Assembly: GCF_040183065.1 (NCBI RefSeq)
Contig: NC_091130.1
Span: 121,356,914 to 121,420,913, forward strand
DNA: 64,000 nt
Source of the DNA: Periplaneta americana
Taxonomy: Eukaryota; Arthropoda; Insecta; Blattodea; Blattidae
Direction: 5' to 3'
The position numbers and the translations under genes are program-made. Below, one piece after another: positions 11,348 through 22,792 of this stretch. The stretch's first letter is position 1. The number at the start of each line of letters is the position of its first letter. Under the pieces are notes generated by a model. It was not told the DNA's origin. It was given only the letters and a program-made list of their open reading frames with translations, and searched no databases.

Positions 11348-11570
11348 AGGTACCGTAAAGTGGGGTGACTTTGAACGCTGAGGTGACTTTGAACAGTAAT
11401 TTAGCGTCTTTCTAAATTAAATAATGTACCCAATTGCGAAAAAACTGTTTAAGTTGTCAATAAATTAGTTCAGTTTTTTCGCAATTGGGTACAGCATTTA
11501 ATTTAGAAAGGCGCTAAATTACTGTTCAAAGTCACCTCGGCATTCAAAGTCACCCCACTTTACGGTACCT
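11348..11570. mobile_element. 223-bp near-perfect palindromic MITE
   Basis: Two ~100-bp arms face each other around a ~20-bp centre. The outer ends read AGGTACCGTAAAGTGGGGTG inverted against the right end. If TA is the target duplication (11351-11352 and 11567-11568), the element is a Tc1/mariner-type MITE. The transcript would form one long hairpin. Confidence 0.85.
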
Positions 11571-11739
11571 ATATATCCTACTTCATTTTGCACTGTCACT
11601 AGATTGTACTATTAACAGTAGAATATAATGCATTATATAGACGTAGTTGTTTACATTCACAGTATGTCTGCTGAGCTCAAGGAACTCTATAGTCAAGTTG
11701 TGGGACATTGGTTGCTAAAGGTCCCGGATCCGAAGTCTG

Positions 11740-12118
11740 ATTATGATCTATATATCTTAATGTCATCTATCATTTAACGTCTTATTCTGCCCCGATATCT
11801 TCTACCGTTCACTACTTCTTCCAATGCATCCTTCAGCAGATAGTTTCTTCTCAGTCACTGAACAGACCAATTCCTTTTTCTGTTTCTGATCTGTTTCCAC
11901 ATTATTCTTTCTTCACCCATTCTTTTCAACAAAGCTTCATTTCTTATTCTTTCTGTCCATTTCAAATGCTCCATCCTTCTCCACATCCACATTTTAAATA
12001 CATATACTCGCGTCTCTTCACTTTGCCGTAATGTCCATGTTTCTGCTCCCATACAATGCCACACTCCATAAAAAGCACATTTAATTAATGTGGAATAAAT
12101 AAAGGCAGACTTTAATTT
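11740..12118 (-). mobile_element. LINE-B C-terminal fragment
   Basis: Minus-strand remnant of a non-LTR retrotransposon ORF2: GAETWTLRQSEETRVYVFKM, WMWRRMEHLKWTERIRNEAL and MGEERIMW, ending near IDDIKIYRS. The same blocks recur at 50.6-50.8 kb (GAETWTSQRSEEKR, RRMERVKWTDRIRNEA), which defines the family in this window. 5' truncated and frameshifted. Confidence 0.75.
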
Positions 12119-12225
12119 CCCTTAACATGTACAGATTTATTGCAAATTGGTGACGATATCATACCACGTGACATCATGCACCCACACTTTTGCACAGTAG
12201 ACTTCTTCACACTCCATTCAGAAGA

Positions 12226-12297
12226 GGGACCGATGGCAGGCTTATGTGAGGGCGGCGATGAACCTGCGGATTCCTTAAAAGCCAATTTTTAAGCAAG
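12226..12297 (+). mobile_element. LINE-A 3'-terminal scrap
   Basis: About 70 bp matching the LINE-A end (cgatggcaggcttatgtgag, then atgaacctgcgg), encoding RWQAYVRAAMNLRIP. The (TAAG)n tail is degenerate. Confidence 0.7.
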
Positions 12298-12580
12298 TAC
12301 GGTGGAATTTATGTGCAAAGAACTGGTGCTGCAAATGGGTGCTACTGAACTGAAAGTGAAAGTGACTGATTGCTGATTGGTCAGTATCATTTTACATGAC
12401 GGGGTTTCATTGATGTGAAAAATAATTTGTAAGCTCTCGCCCAACTTGCACAATCTGCCACCCCATTTATGTTAGGATGAACTTTTCCTAACGAACTTCA
12501 GTTCCAGAATATAGGTAAACTCTCCTTCCCTCTCCTTCGAAGAACAATATGGAACGAATTTACCAGACCAGTGTCTATTA

Positions 12581-13279
12581 TACAGGGTGTTTAAAAATAC
12601 GGGGCATAATTTCAGGTATGTATTTCCCACATGTAGACAATCAAAATAGTTCATTACAACATGTGTCCGGAAATGCTTCATTTCCCAGTTATGGCCTTCA
12701 CAACATTGAAATTCACCGGAACGTTTTTCTTTCCGCAGGTCGTTGTCATTACAGAAGATGTTCAAAATGTCCACCTCTTGCTTGAATACAGACCTAACAT
12801 CGATGTCTCATTGACCTGCGAACACGATCCCAAACTCCAGGAGTATTGCGTATGTCCTCAGAACATGCCATAATTTGATTCCGAAGGGATTCCAAATCAG
12901 GCACTGGAGACGAATAAATCAATGATTTTAAATGGCCCCACAAGTAGAAATCGAGAGGGTTCAGATCAGGTGAGCGTGGAGGCCAAGCAATTGGGCCACC
13001 TCTACCTATCCATCGTTCAGGAAACCTTCGATCCAAAATACCTACACAACACTGAATTTAACCTTCGCCTCGGAATGAACTGTCAGAGTGCCCTCTTAAT
13101 GTCTCCTTTGACGGCAACGACCTGCGGAAAGAAAAACGTTCCGGTGAATTTCAATGTTGTGAAGGCCATAACTCGGAAATAAAGCATTTCCGGACACATG
13201 TTGTAATGAACTATTTTGATTGCCTACATGTGGGAAATACATACCTGAAATTATGCCCCGTATTTTTAAACACCCTGTA
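12581..13279 (-). mobile_element. Internally deleted Tc1/mariner transposon with ~165-bp inverted repeats
   Basis: Ends are ACAGGGTGTTTAAAAATACG on the left and its inverse on the right. The inverted repeats extend about 165 bp with few differences and TA flanks both sides (12579-12580, 13280-13281). The interior holds only the 3' part of a transposase on the minus strand. The near identity of the two arms argues for a fairly recent copy. Confidence 0.85.
12750..13036 (-). pseudogene. Mariner-type transposase C-terminus
   Basis: Reads RRFPERWIGRGG, IAWPPRSPDLNPLDFYLWGH, and SMRHRC, then a stop codon, then VCIQARGGHFEHLL and the natural stop. The SPDLNPLDF box holds the third catalytic Asp of the DDxD mariner-type triad. 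The first two catalytic Asp residues lie in the deleted part, so no transposase activity is possible from this copy. It sits wholly inside the element at 12581-13279 and ends just inside its left inverted repeat. Confidence 0.85.
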
Positions 13280-13281
13280 TA

Positions 13282-14270
13282 CATACATTTTAATATCATT
13301 TTTGTAGTTTCTTTTTTTTTATAATTTTGCATTTTCAGTACCGGTATTTTTATTTTAAATATATGCGAAATACAAAAAAGGCCTTTTTAGGAAGAAACAA
13401 TGTTTTTAGGCATTTATAGGAATTTATGTTTCATTTAAGCGTTTTAAGCCCTATGGAATTTTAATAGGGGATACTGTGTACATGAAACGTTGAGATATCT
13501 GAATAACAAACGTCTAGGACGTAACAAACTTGAAATCCGTTCTCTAGTCATAATATACCGAGTGTGTAAAAATTTTATTTCCGATTTTTGATGCAAGAAA
13601 TTGTATTTTTTTATTTCTTTGTCTCAACACTATGGTTACCTGAAACGAACCATGTCTTTAATCATGACACAAAAATTTTATTCACAATGAACAACAGCTC
13701 CAAAAATAATATCAGAAATTCTAATGCTTGTATACAGGATATGTTTGCACAAATAGAAATCGAGTGTGCCTTTGTACATATTTTGTGTTTATGTGAGCAT
13801 GAATTCATTTGCACACATAATTTCACGTTTTATAACAGTTATTCTGTCCTAGAGATATTAAAACGCTTCTTTTGTCTGTTTTCATTAATACTAGAGTTAC
13901 GTTATTTGTGTAAAATAATTCGCATAGCTAATATCAAATTCTACATTTTTTATGTATTTGCTGTACCATGTTATTATGCAAAATATATTAATATCTCTAA
14001 CACAAATGTTAATGAAATTATGCATTATACACAGTTCTCTTTAAGCATTCCTTTTATGGTATTATTTCACACATGTGTTGGAGCAAAATGTGGTAGTCAT
14101 TTATTGTTTTGTTTTTGCAACTTTCAAATAATTGCATACTTTACATAGAAAATTACATTGATATTTAACTACTAAATGAATTTGATTCCTATTCTGTACA
14201 ACATAATGTATTTTTAATTCAATTTTTGAGTACTGTGAAATGTCATTTATCTATATACAAAATAATAGAC
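13282..14270 (+). other. Unassigned stretch with a 186-codon open frame (13588-14148)
   Basis: The open frame 13588-14148 is long for this AT-rich region and hydrophobic, with many Phe, Ile, Tyr and Cys residues, but it shows no domain, signal peptide pattern or repeat I recognise. Its composition is what AT-rich random sequence gives (TTT, ATT, TAT codons). Probably chance; an unknown repeat-encoded protein is the alternative. A (TTTTTAGG) type motif near 13380-13450 resembles motifs near the hAT genes at 33.7 and 61.1 kb. Confidence 0.2.
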
Positions 14271-15025
14271 ATTGAGGTTCTGACTGATATATACATTTAT
14301 TATCAGACAGTACATCTCACTTGACGATATGTGTCGGAGGAAGAACAATTGAAGCGTTGGGCCGAATAACGGTCTATGTTACAATTCGCTAACTGAACGT
14401 GAGGAACAAAAATGTTACATTGTAATTCCGCTCATAAATTTACTTTCGGAGGGATCACATAGACCGTTATTCTATCAATATCTTTTGTACACTAAGCGAA
14501 ATATACGATTGTATGTTATTGAAAGTCGTATTACACATCATAGATGTTCGTAATATTTTTAACTCCACAGAAATGCTAATGAGGAATACAGACAATAAAC
14601 AGTTTTATACAGTCAGAATATTATGAAATATACAAAATAAATAAAGAGGTTAAATTATGAACAAAATGATTATGACATTTATTTTTAAATGTAATATATT
14701 AAAATGAATTAACACCATGTAATTTATTAAAGTTATACTCAATGTCATATTATGAATAAATATACAATATCTTATTGATCAAATAATAATACCATTATTA
14801 GAAAATAACTGCAGTATTGAGATGTAGGGAAACCATTAAATTAATAAAAAGTTGTAAAATTAACAAATGAATAAAGAAAATTAAATATTACAGTTGAGAA
14901 ATTGTTGCGGGATAGGATTTGAACCCCTGTGTACCGAAAATTCAGTATTCATCCCAACAGATGGGTTCTCTGTTAAGTATAGGCCTAAATTTTATTAATA
15001 ATGAAGACAATAACAATCACAGTTT

Positions 15026-15761
15026 TTAAATGCCGACCGTAAGAGAGTAATACATTTTAAACAGCTCCTTTCTGACATCAAGAGCAAGCTGTGAACACAT
15101 CTCCTTACAAGAATTTCCACAAATGTTTTCCTGAAACGAAATACCGGGATAAAATCCTAAGATAAACTATAGTGGCAAAACACAACATAGACCAACTAAC
15201 ACTAGGTGAAGTGTAAACTAATATACAACTAATGAAATACTGCAAAAATAACAGACAGGAGTCCACACCTGTGGAGTAACGGTCAGCGCGTCTGGCTGCG
15301 AAACCAGGTGGCCCGGGTTCGAATCCCGGTCGGGGCAAGTTACCTGGTTGAGGTTTTTTCCGGGGTTTTCCCTCAACCCAATACGAGCAAATGCTGGGTA
15401 ACTTTCGGTGCTGGACCCCGGATTCATTTTCACCGTCATTATCATCTTCATATCATTCAGACGCTAAATAACCTAGATGTTTATACAGCGTCGTAAAATA
15501 ACCCCCAAAAAAACAGACAGGAACTTACATTACTGGGGGATCTTTCGCACTAATTTGCGACTTCGTCTTCCTTGTTGTACACTCAAGACCACTATCTCTC
15601 AGCGACTTTCGTGACACACCTTTCCACATATTAATATTAATTTGTCTGGATCCTTTTATTTTGGATTTATTTAGCCAGTCAGTATCTACCGTAGAAATCG
15701 TCACTGTCTTGCAGTCCATTTTACGTAATAGATCAACCGAAACCTGATACACAGAGTTCAA
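15026..15761 (-). pseudogene. N-terminal exons of the 4-bp-TSD transposase-like gene, element (a)
   Basis: Exon 1 (about 15529-15761) encodes a basic segment with INMWKGVSRKSLRDSGLE and TRKTKSQISAKDPP, the W-K..RK..R.sG pattern of this family's N-terminus. A donor follows (GTAATG, or GTAAGT four bases on). An acceptor TTTCAG at about 15131 leads to exon 2 (15026-15130): ENICGNSCKEMC then LDVRKELFKMYYSL, a Cys-rich block like GPECSYKMCQ in element (c). Joined in phase, the two exons give the family order W-K..RK, then Cys block, then R..LF..YY. The intron holds a SINE-1. The catalytic half is missing, so the gene is dead. Function is inferred from family likeness and from its position inside a transposon. 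Confidence 0.55.
15261..15511 (+). mobile_element. SINE-1 inside the transposon, 11-bp target duplication
   Basis: Full-length SINE-1 from gtccacacctgtggagtaac to cgtcgtaaaataacccccaa. The direct repeat aacagacagga (15250-15260 and 15512-15522) marks the insertion. It lies in the inferred intron of the transposase-like gene, so it arrived after the transposon. Confidence 0.9.
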
Positions 15762-16215
15762 GTACCCAGTATTCGTAAAGAGAACAAACTCCCGTGCAAT
15801 AACTCCCGATACGATGTAAACAACTGGATACGCTAGAAGTGACTAGTGACAGAGACCGTTGTCCCAACCAAGGAATTCATGGTTGTAACTCGTGTAGAAG
15901 CGCCTCTGATACAGATATTGAAAAATAATTTTTGTTACAGCTGTGTAATAAAATACATATCATTATTCCATTAAAAACTCGATTTTTTTAAATTATTACA
16001 TAGACCGTTATTCGGCCCAACGCTTCAATTATTGTTGGTATACATCTGAATTATGATTAGTATGTTACTAGTCGGCGATGTATGCAATGGAGGGAGAAAG
16101 GAACTGGCCATCCTATCCCATTATCTCTGGTTAGTTGCCTCAAGTGTGATGCCCTATTGGTGCCACTTATGAGATTCCAGCCATTCTTCGGACAGTTGAC
16201 TAAGCAACAATAACC

Positions 16216-18885
16216 AGACAACTTGTTTGAGAAACGTCTATGATTGTATTTATTTTTGGATACGTATAAAACTAATGGGTTAATCAATTAAATATCTTAG
16301 TAATGATTTTCCGTATAAAAGGTATATAAGTCGTCTTTGGATAGAGTATAAAACTTGCTTTCATCTCTAGAAAACTACCATTGTTCTTTTAATATCGCCT
16401 TCTGAAAGGATTTTTACGAAATATTTATTTAGAATTACATAAAACACGGAAAACTTTGTACTTATATAAATATTAAGAGTACTAAACCAGATGAATGTAA
16501 AGACAGAAAAATTTAAGAACTAGTTGATTCAGACCATAGCATATCATAATTTATATTAAAGCCCGGACGTACAAGAGTTTTTACAATTGATAAATAAAGG
16601 AATAGTTTTACTTTGAATCGCTTGTAACTATGATCATAAAATGAGCAGACGCGGTAACAAAATACACAAAAAATGTGCTCTCAAGCTGAGATATACAGTG
16701 ACATCATTTTATTTTTACTAACATTTTTAATATTAACCTGGCTATACTTTTGGTTTAATGGTTGAGACGCGGAAACACCGTTTGCTACCATCTTCCACAA
16801 CTGGAATTCGGTGATACTGGCGTAAAATACAAACAAATCACTTTGCTAGGTATAGGAGGAAAGAAAACTAGTTCATCCATTTACGTAAACTAGGAAATAT
16901 CGCAATTTTGAGTTTGATAATTTTTATTAGGTTTTGTTTAATCAAATAGTTATAGTACAAGTTAACAATAAGTGTTTTCACTCAAGATCTGAGTTATCCA
17001 TGCGAACGTATTCATTATATAGTGTATATTATACTGTCTACAGCACATTAGCGTACAAAATAGAGAATGAGGTTAAAATGAAATATAATCATAATATGGA
17101 TATTTAAACACATTTTTGAAAATGGTGGCCGTTCATTTAAATACAGGCTTCAGTTCTTTTGTGCATATTATCGCACTATAGACTATTGCGTCTAATTACA
17201 ATTACCAATTTCGTCCTTCATACTTAGTAACTCATGTTGAAATAATTCTGTACCTCCTCTATAAAAGATTACCTTACGTACTGTAAATTCAATCTTCACT
17301 TCTGCCCGATCCGCACAGACAAAATTACTCAGACATGCTATCTACTGTCCGTCCAAGTGGTTATGCCGCAGGATCGTAGAAAGAGGGGAAATCACGTGAC
17401 AGTTAATTACTTAACGAGGCTCTTTTATTTGAGTTATTTTAAACAGTTGCATAATATTACATAGACGTCCAATTAACTCCTAACAGAAATTAATGTTTTC
17501 AGAAAATAGCTAAGAAAGCCCAGCCACAAGTCTTTATAGTGAAGCGAGAAGAAGCAGGTGGGGGAAATCGGTATGCGACGTAGACAAACTGACGACAGTA
17601 TTTGTGCGAAAATATGATTCAATATTGGAAGTTTTCGTCACTGGAAAACGCGAACATATTTCTGAAACGTACTATACTCACTAACTCAGTACTGGTTACT
17701 ATATGCGGCCTTGGTTCTTTGTGGAGGACAGTTGGAACTTCGTTAGTAGAAGGGGTGGGAGTGAAGTAACATTCAAAAACTCAGGTACAATAAAAATTGA
17801 AGTAAAAATAAAATGATGTCCCTGTATCATAGAATATTATAAAGCGAGGAATAGCCTTAACTCTAAAGTATCATGCAAAGATCTTCTTATGAAATATCTT
17901 ACCCAACGTTCACAATATGATAAATACAAACATGTAATACTCATTGTAGTCAGCAACCAAAACTATGATACAGTACTGACTCTTGCCTCATTACAGGATA
18001 TAACTTAAAAAAAAATCACGTATACCGCGCATTGGAATTACATCAGATGCATAAAATATTTTGGAAAGCACGGGATATATTGAGAAATATATAGTTATGT
18101 TTATTGTTCACTTGACAATAGAATAAATGCACAGGTTAAATTGCATCTCTTTTAGGCCAAAAGAAGAGAATTTCCCTTTGAAATTTTTCGTTATCTCTTT
18201 ATTTAGTAGAAAATTGATTTTGTTTGTAAAAAAAATTGCAACACACCTTTTTTATTAAATATCTACAACACCATTTTGTTTTACATATTTTGGCTTTCGA
18301 TTTAACAGTAATACTGATTATTAAACAATTACTCAAATAGGCCTATAGACTAATTCCTTGGTTAGAAAGAAACACAAGGAAAATTTTTTTCTGTACGTAA
18401 CTGAAGCAATAAAATATTGTCCTATTATCAACCTCTATTTACGTTACCTGCTAGAAATAATCTTGGAAAAAAACTTCTAAGGGGAACGGTTGACAATTTA
18501 GAATCCATAGCATTTGAACATTTTGAATTCAAGATTAAAATGATTATGAGAGAGTAGCCATCGATGAACCGTTGCCATGTTTTGGTCGTATTGACTGCCT
18601 ATGCGTGATACGTCACCTCAAGACTTTCCCCTCGTGTATTACTCCTGAGTTGTCTTTGGTGACGGCAGCAAACACGTAGGCTGAACAAGAAGCTCAGATA
18701 CGTTTTTGTTATTTTTACTATAATTTTAAAGTAAATTTAAGTACAGAGCACATTGGCTTCATGACATTAAGTTATGAAATTATATATCTGGACGCAGCGT
18801 TCTATCTGCTTTCTTTTTTAGTTGTATATTCATACATTTTATATAATCTCTTCACGCTCTTGAAGTGTGATTAGAAAATGGCGAA
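16216..18885. other. No gene or element boundary seen
   Basis: About 2.7 kb of AT-rich DNA on which I see no coding domain, tRNA-like box or terminal repeat pair. TAGGCCTA occurs at 18338. A relatively GC-rich stretch at about 18560-18690, just before the zinc-finger fragment, could be a decayed promoter or element end. Confidence 0.45.
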
Positions 18886-19230
18886 GTCGCTATGGATGGA
18901 CCAGCTGGAGTTCCCATGAATGGACTGCATTTTAAATGGATCATTCGTGGAAAACAATTCCCTTCAGAAAGCAATCAAAATCAAGACTCCTGGCTTTGTT
19001 TCATGTATGAAGAAATCAACGAGGAAAATAAGATTCATTGTATGTCTTGCAGGAAAAAGGTACATGAAGCTTGTGCAAATGTTAGACGGAGTCAAAAGAA
19101 ATACTTTGTGTGGCATGTGTGTCTTGAAAAGGAAGACTGTTTTATCTACAGTATAAAAGTAAACTCAGACTCCATTAAAAAATTTCATACGAATCCTCTA
19201 CATTCAAAACGCCATTTTGTTCAGAATTGA
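18886..19230 (+). pseudogene. PHD-like zinc-finger fragment, possibly the C-terminus of a pogo/Tigger transposase
   Basis: The frame gives SWLCFMYEEINEENKIHCMS, CRKKVHEACANVRRSQKKYF, and after a +1 shift CGMCVLKRK. The spacing C-x2-(C changed to Y)-...-C-x2-C-...-H-x2-C-...-C-x2-C is a PHD-type finger. Such fingers sit at the C-terminus of many pogo/Tigger-like transposases, and I assign it there by analogy. One zinc ligand is lost and the frame is broken. The adjacent transposon at 19265 is separate. Confidence 0.45.
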
Positions 19231-19264
19231 GTTTTGCCCTCGCACTGCTTATTAAGAAAGAATT

Positions 19265-20554
19265 GGATACTTTAAAGTAGAAGGGTGCAAAGTGCCAAAA
19301 TGAAACATTGGAGATAAGATAAATAAATGTAGCTACATATAAGAATAATTGTACACATATTTGTGTCATGTTTTTTTACTGATAGAAAACAGCAATAGTA
19401 CAGTGTTTACTCATTAATAATAGTGGTATGTAAAGACATTATTTCTCCATATTTAATTATATAACACAGATTGTGAAAAGGGTTAAGTAATGGGTACAGT
19501 TGCAATAGAATGGTGCAAAGTCCAATACCTATTTTTTCCTATTCTGGAGAAATTTTTACTCACAGATCTGCCTGTAGAACTGCCTATGCTCCTCATTTGG
19601 AAGATAGGGAGTCATTGCTAGTAGATCCCCCTTCTTTTCTTCAGTAATTTCCCTATTTTATGCTTTAACTTGAAACAATGCTGACTGCACATCTTTCATG
19701 TTTTTTTCCCCCCTTTTTAAGCACTTTAATGGTATGCACTGCTTCATTATCATGGGACTATTTCACAGAAACACTACCTGCTTTACTAACATCATATGAA
19801 TGCAACATGCCTTAGAAATATTCAAGTTCTTGATGGAAATTTGTTGAGCAGCAACATCCTGCATATTAAGGAAATATGACTAGCATTGAAACGGTTTGAA
19901 ATGGTTTTACAACTTTAGAGTCTTGTACGATTTTAAGCAGATCACTAGGAATGAAGGCTTTTGTCACTTTCTGTCGTTTTTCAATCAAAGCGAAATCAGA
20001 ATCGCATTGCAAGAAACTGTGGCCGCTGAGAAGGAAACGTTGTTCTATGTGCTCAAATAAACCTATGGCAACTAAAAAAGAGACACATGAAAACCATTAC
20101 ACGATTTTTGTTTTCAGCTGCACAGTTATCAGATTCTTCTTGTTTGGTATGTCCATATTCATCAATTTTAGTACACACGAGGCAATCTCATTGGCAACTC
20201 TACTCGCGATGCTTTCATCCCAGATACAAATATAAGACTGCATTGTATCACATACACAAACTCCAAAGTTGTAACGTGAAAGCTGATATCTGCAAAACAT
20301 TTCGCTGTGTGTAAGTTTGGGCACAAACATGACCTGTTGAAGATCCATTGCATTCTATGATGCAGCTCAACAGGGCGCTTACCGTCTGAAACTTCATGGT
20401 GCTGGCAACGTAACATCTAAATATCTCGCTTAAGAAACACAAGTGGATGTAGCCTCTTTCATACATCATCCTCCGAGGTACATTGCACTTTTCTGCATAA
20501 TAATTTCGTTTTCTATGATTTTGGCACTTTGGACCTATCTACTTTAAAGTATCC
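19265..20554 (-). mobile_element. DNA transposon of the 4-bp-TSD class, element (b), TSD AATT
   Basis: Terminal inverted repeats of about 37 bp: GGATACTTTAAAGTAGAAGG then GTGCAAAGTGCCAAAAT on the left, inverted with three differences on the right. AATT flanks both ends (19261-19264, 20555-20558). A subterminal repeat of the motif (ggtgcaaagtccaatac) lies at about 19512. Most of the interior is the catalytic and C-terminal part of the transposase-like gene on the minus strand. Length 1290 bp, N-terminal part deleted. Confidence 0.8.
19540..20470 (-). pseudogene. Catalytic and C-terminal half of the 4-bp-TSD transposase-like gene, element (b)
   Basis: In minus-strand order: HHEVSDGKR (about 20400), MDLQQVMFVPKLTHSEMF, YICIWDESIASRVANEIASC, then a frame change to SDNCAAENKNRVMVFMC, another to GLFEHIEQRFLLSGHSFLQC and DSDFALIEKRQKVTKAF, and finally LLAMTPYLPNEEHRQFYRQ near 19570. 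The blocks match element (d) one for one (FDYGQ..PVPKL, SDNAGGQNKN, DHSYCQCDRNFA). DLQQ, SDN and QCDSDF are candidates for the three acidic positions of an RNase H-fold transposase; that is inference. At least three frameshifts, and the N-terminus is absent. Confidence 0.65.
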
Positions 20555-20558
20555 AATT

Positions 20559-22013
20559 CTATGATTTATGTAGTTAGAATTCAAAAAGGCACTAAATGTG
20601 AAGCAAAACGTTTGTTAAAGATCACTGTTAGGTTGAAAATTCCCTCTATTTTCCATCAGCTTCTGTCAAAATCCTTTAATTGGTTAAAGTGAATATAGGA
20701 GATTTTGAATCTATGGGATTCATTATGTACAATCACATCATTATCTTACTGTCATGTAATTTAAAGTTGTGTGCTAACATTTTTAACTACTGTATTAGCA
20801 AATTTGAAATAGCCTAAAACCTTAAAACGCTGAAATGACAAGGACGGTGTTTTTCATGATTTTCAGTTTCAAATACGATTACGAGTGGATTAAAAGTAAC
20901 TTCATCATACATTAATCGATTCTGTTTTTCTTCTTGTTATGATTTGTCATTTATTGACATTATTTTGAAACATTTTTTTTAAATTTTTCCTTTGGTCCAT
21001 TCATGGGAACACAGGGGTCCATTCATAGAACCTTGTAGCCTTCATTCAACCAATAGCCGAGTTTTAAAAGAGCTAATCTTTAAACAAATATAAATAGGAT
21101 GTAGCCCTGAAACTTCATTTTATCATTCCTTATTAGTAATGTAATTGTTCAAAGCTATGAACAGAATTTTAAGGCATTGTCTTTGTTAGTTAAAAAAGAA
21201 ATCGTTAGCTGGTCCATTGATGGCTGCTTTCCCCTACCTTTCAGGCAGTTTTGTTTCTCGTAAAAATTTCTTAATGTTAGATTATCAATTAAATTTAATA
21301 CAGTAATTTTTAACTTTAAACATTTAGAGCAAAATTACATTTTATGTTCGATTTTTTTATTTTATACATCGTGGAAAACTCTGTTTTTAATTTCACGAAT
21401 ATAAATTAATTCTAACTGGAACTTAACGTTCCCGTAACTGTAATTATTAATCTTTTTATACTTATGATTTTACTGTATATAAAGTACTGTGATTCTACTA
21501 AAAACATTTTCAATATTTTCTACGAAATACGCTGCTTCCAACATCCCTGGAAACAAAGAGTGGTTTTGATCATACAGTCTGTTTGGCCGTCTGCCTGTAC
21601 ATAGAAAACTCTGAACTAGTGCACGGATTTATTCGCATTCAGTATTTAACCAGTCCATTTGTCTGCAATGACGCGCATGATATTTTTGTAAAACATTGAT
21701 TGGGTTTTATTTTAAATGAACGGTTGACTTCGCATTAAATGAAAAGCTTTTCTTTGTGTAATATCATATTACGTAGACTGACGAATGAAACGTTGCAGTT
21801 CGTACCAGTATATTATCACTGATCTGCGTTTCAAAACTTTTTTTCTGAGGTCGAGGATTTTATAATTGATATTTTATTTTCCTTGCAGGTAGAATTAAAA
21901 AATATGACTCATTTTGCTCAATCGGGTCAGTTTTCTTACTAGCTAAGTTTTTAGTTAGTATGTATTCCAGAAATAACCGTTAACTGCTAAGAAAAAATTA
22001 TATTTAGGCCCGG
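20559..22013. other. No gene seen
   Basis: AT-rich DNA without recognisable coding blocks or terminal repeat pairs. Confidence 0.45.
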
Positions 22014-22379
22014 TTTTATAAATACGGTTAATCTAAAGATTATGTCAAACCTAAGTTAAACCTAACCACGAGTTTAACTCAACGTGCCGTATTACACAGT
22101 CTCGGTTAGGCCATAAGTTAAACCGTAGTGGAATACGATTGGTATTACTGCTAGGAAAGGAAAGAAGAATATCGCAGCTGTTTAATTATATTATTGCTTT
22201 GTTCTTTGATATCAGAGAGAGTGTCATAAAAAAGAACCTAAATAGGTCCAATACCGCGTACTTCAGTATGCTTGTCAGACTTAACCTCGTATTTAAAAAT
22301 AGGCTTAAGGACTTTACTAATGGACGGTAATTATACACAGTATTTAAAGGGTGTAAATTATATTTTGTTAATGAAGTGT

Positions 22380-22590
22380 TTTATCAGTGAAGAATTATGT
22401 TGTGTCAGTGAAGTGTGTTGTGTAAGTGAAACGTGTTCCTGTCAGTGAAGCTTTATAGTTTATAGTGGCAGTGCAAAGTACTTGAACAGTGAAATGTTTT
22501 TGAAGTGTTAGTGAAATCAGGATAGAATCAGTGAAATGTGTCGTAGTTCCAGTGCAGTGAGTGAGTTGACAGCGAAATGAGTGTAATGTG
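22380..22590 (+). repeat. Irregular TCAGTGAA-rich segment
   Basis: Words of the form (T)CAGTGAA, AAGTGAA and AGTGAAATG recur about every 15-30 bp. A shorter, related cluster lies at 33470-33530, with the same preceding phrase (agggtgaaatt...ttttatcagtgaag). These may be decayed 5' regions of one dispersed element. The minus-strand frame rich in Thr, His and Phe across it is a by-product. Confidence 0.5.
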
Positions 22591-22722
22591 GAAAGGTACT
22601 TGTGCAGATATGAACATATCATACTCGTGGGTTTTAGTTCGAACTTAGGTTTAAGATACAAATTAGATTTATTTTAAATGTTATTTTAAGTGATCGTGCT
22701 TCATTTAATTTAGGATATTCCC

Positions 22723-22726
<4 letters not shown>

Positions 22727-22791
<65 letters not shown>
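22727..22791. repeat. (ATT)n microsatellite
   Basis: About 65 bp of uninterrupted ATT repeats. Confidence 0.95.

Positions 22792-22792
<1 letters not shown>

Larger units (their letters stand above)
14351..16026 (-). mobile_element. DNA transposon of the 4-bp-TSD class, element (a), TSD AATT
   Basis: Perfect 29-bp terminal inverted repeats: GAAGCGTTGGGCCGAATAAC onward at the left and its inverse ending at 16026. AATT flanks both sides (14347-14350, 16027-16030), and the related empty site near 6740 has a single AATT. An extra inverted copy of the inner repeat part (acatagaccgttattc) lies at 14457-14472. The element encodes the N-terminal half of a transposase-like protein on the minus strand and carries a SINE-1. 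Length 1676 bp. The 4-bp target site is compatible with Sola-type transposons, but I cannot confirm the superfamily. Confidence 0.85.
14271..16215 (+). repeat. Family R copy 2, split by a DNA transposon
   Basis: The left part (14271-14350) and right part (16027-16215) together make one family R copy: attgaggttctgactgatat through gaagaacaatt, then cggcgatgtatgcaat to gttgactaagcaacaataac. Comparison with the uninterrupted copy at 6664 shows that everything between 14351 and 16026 was inserted. Confidence 0.85.

Noticed and set aside
13588..14148. 186-codon open frame as a real gene
   Set aside because: No motif, AT-driven composition, no promoter or splice context; kept only as an unassigned frame.
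14885..14990. tRNA gene on the minus strand (ggttcaaatcc B box)
   Set aside because: No convincing A box or acceptor pairing upstream; a B-box word alone is not enough.
19175..19369. Short minus-strand frame overlapping the left end of element (b)
   Set aside because: Crosses the transposon border and shows no family block.
22395..22661. Minus-strand Thr/His-rich frame
   Set aside because: By-product of the CAGTGAA-type repeats, not a coding pattern.
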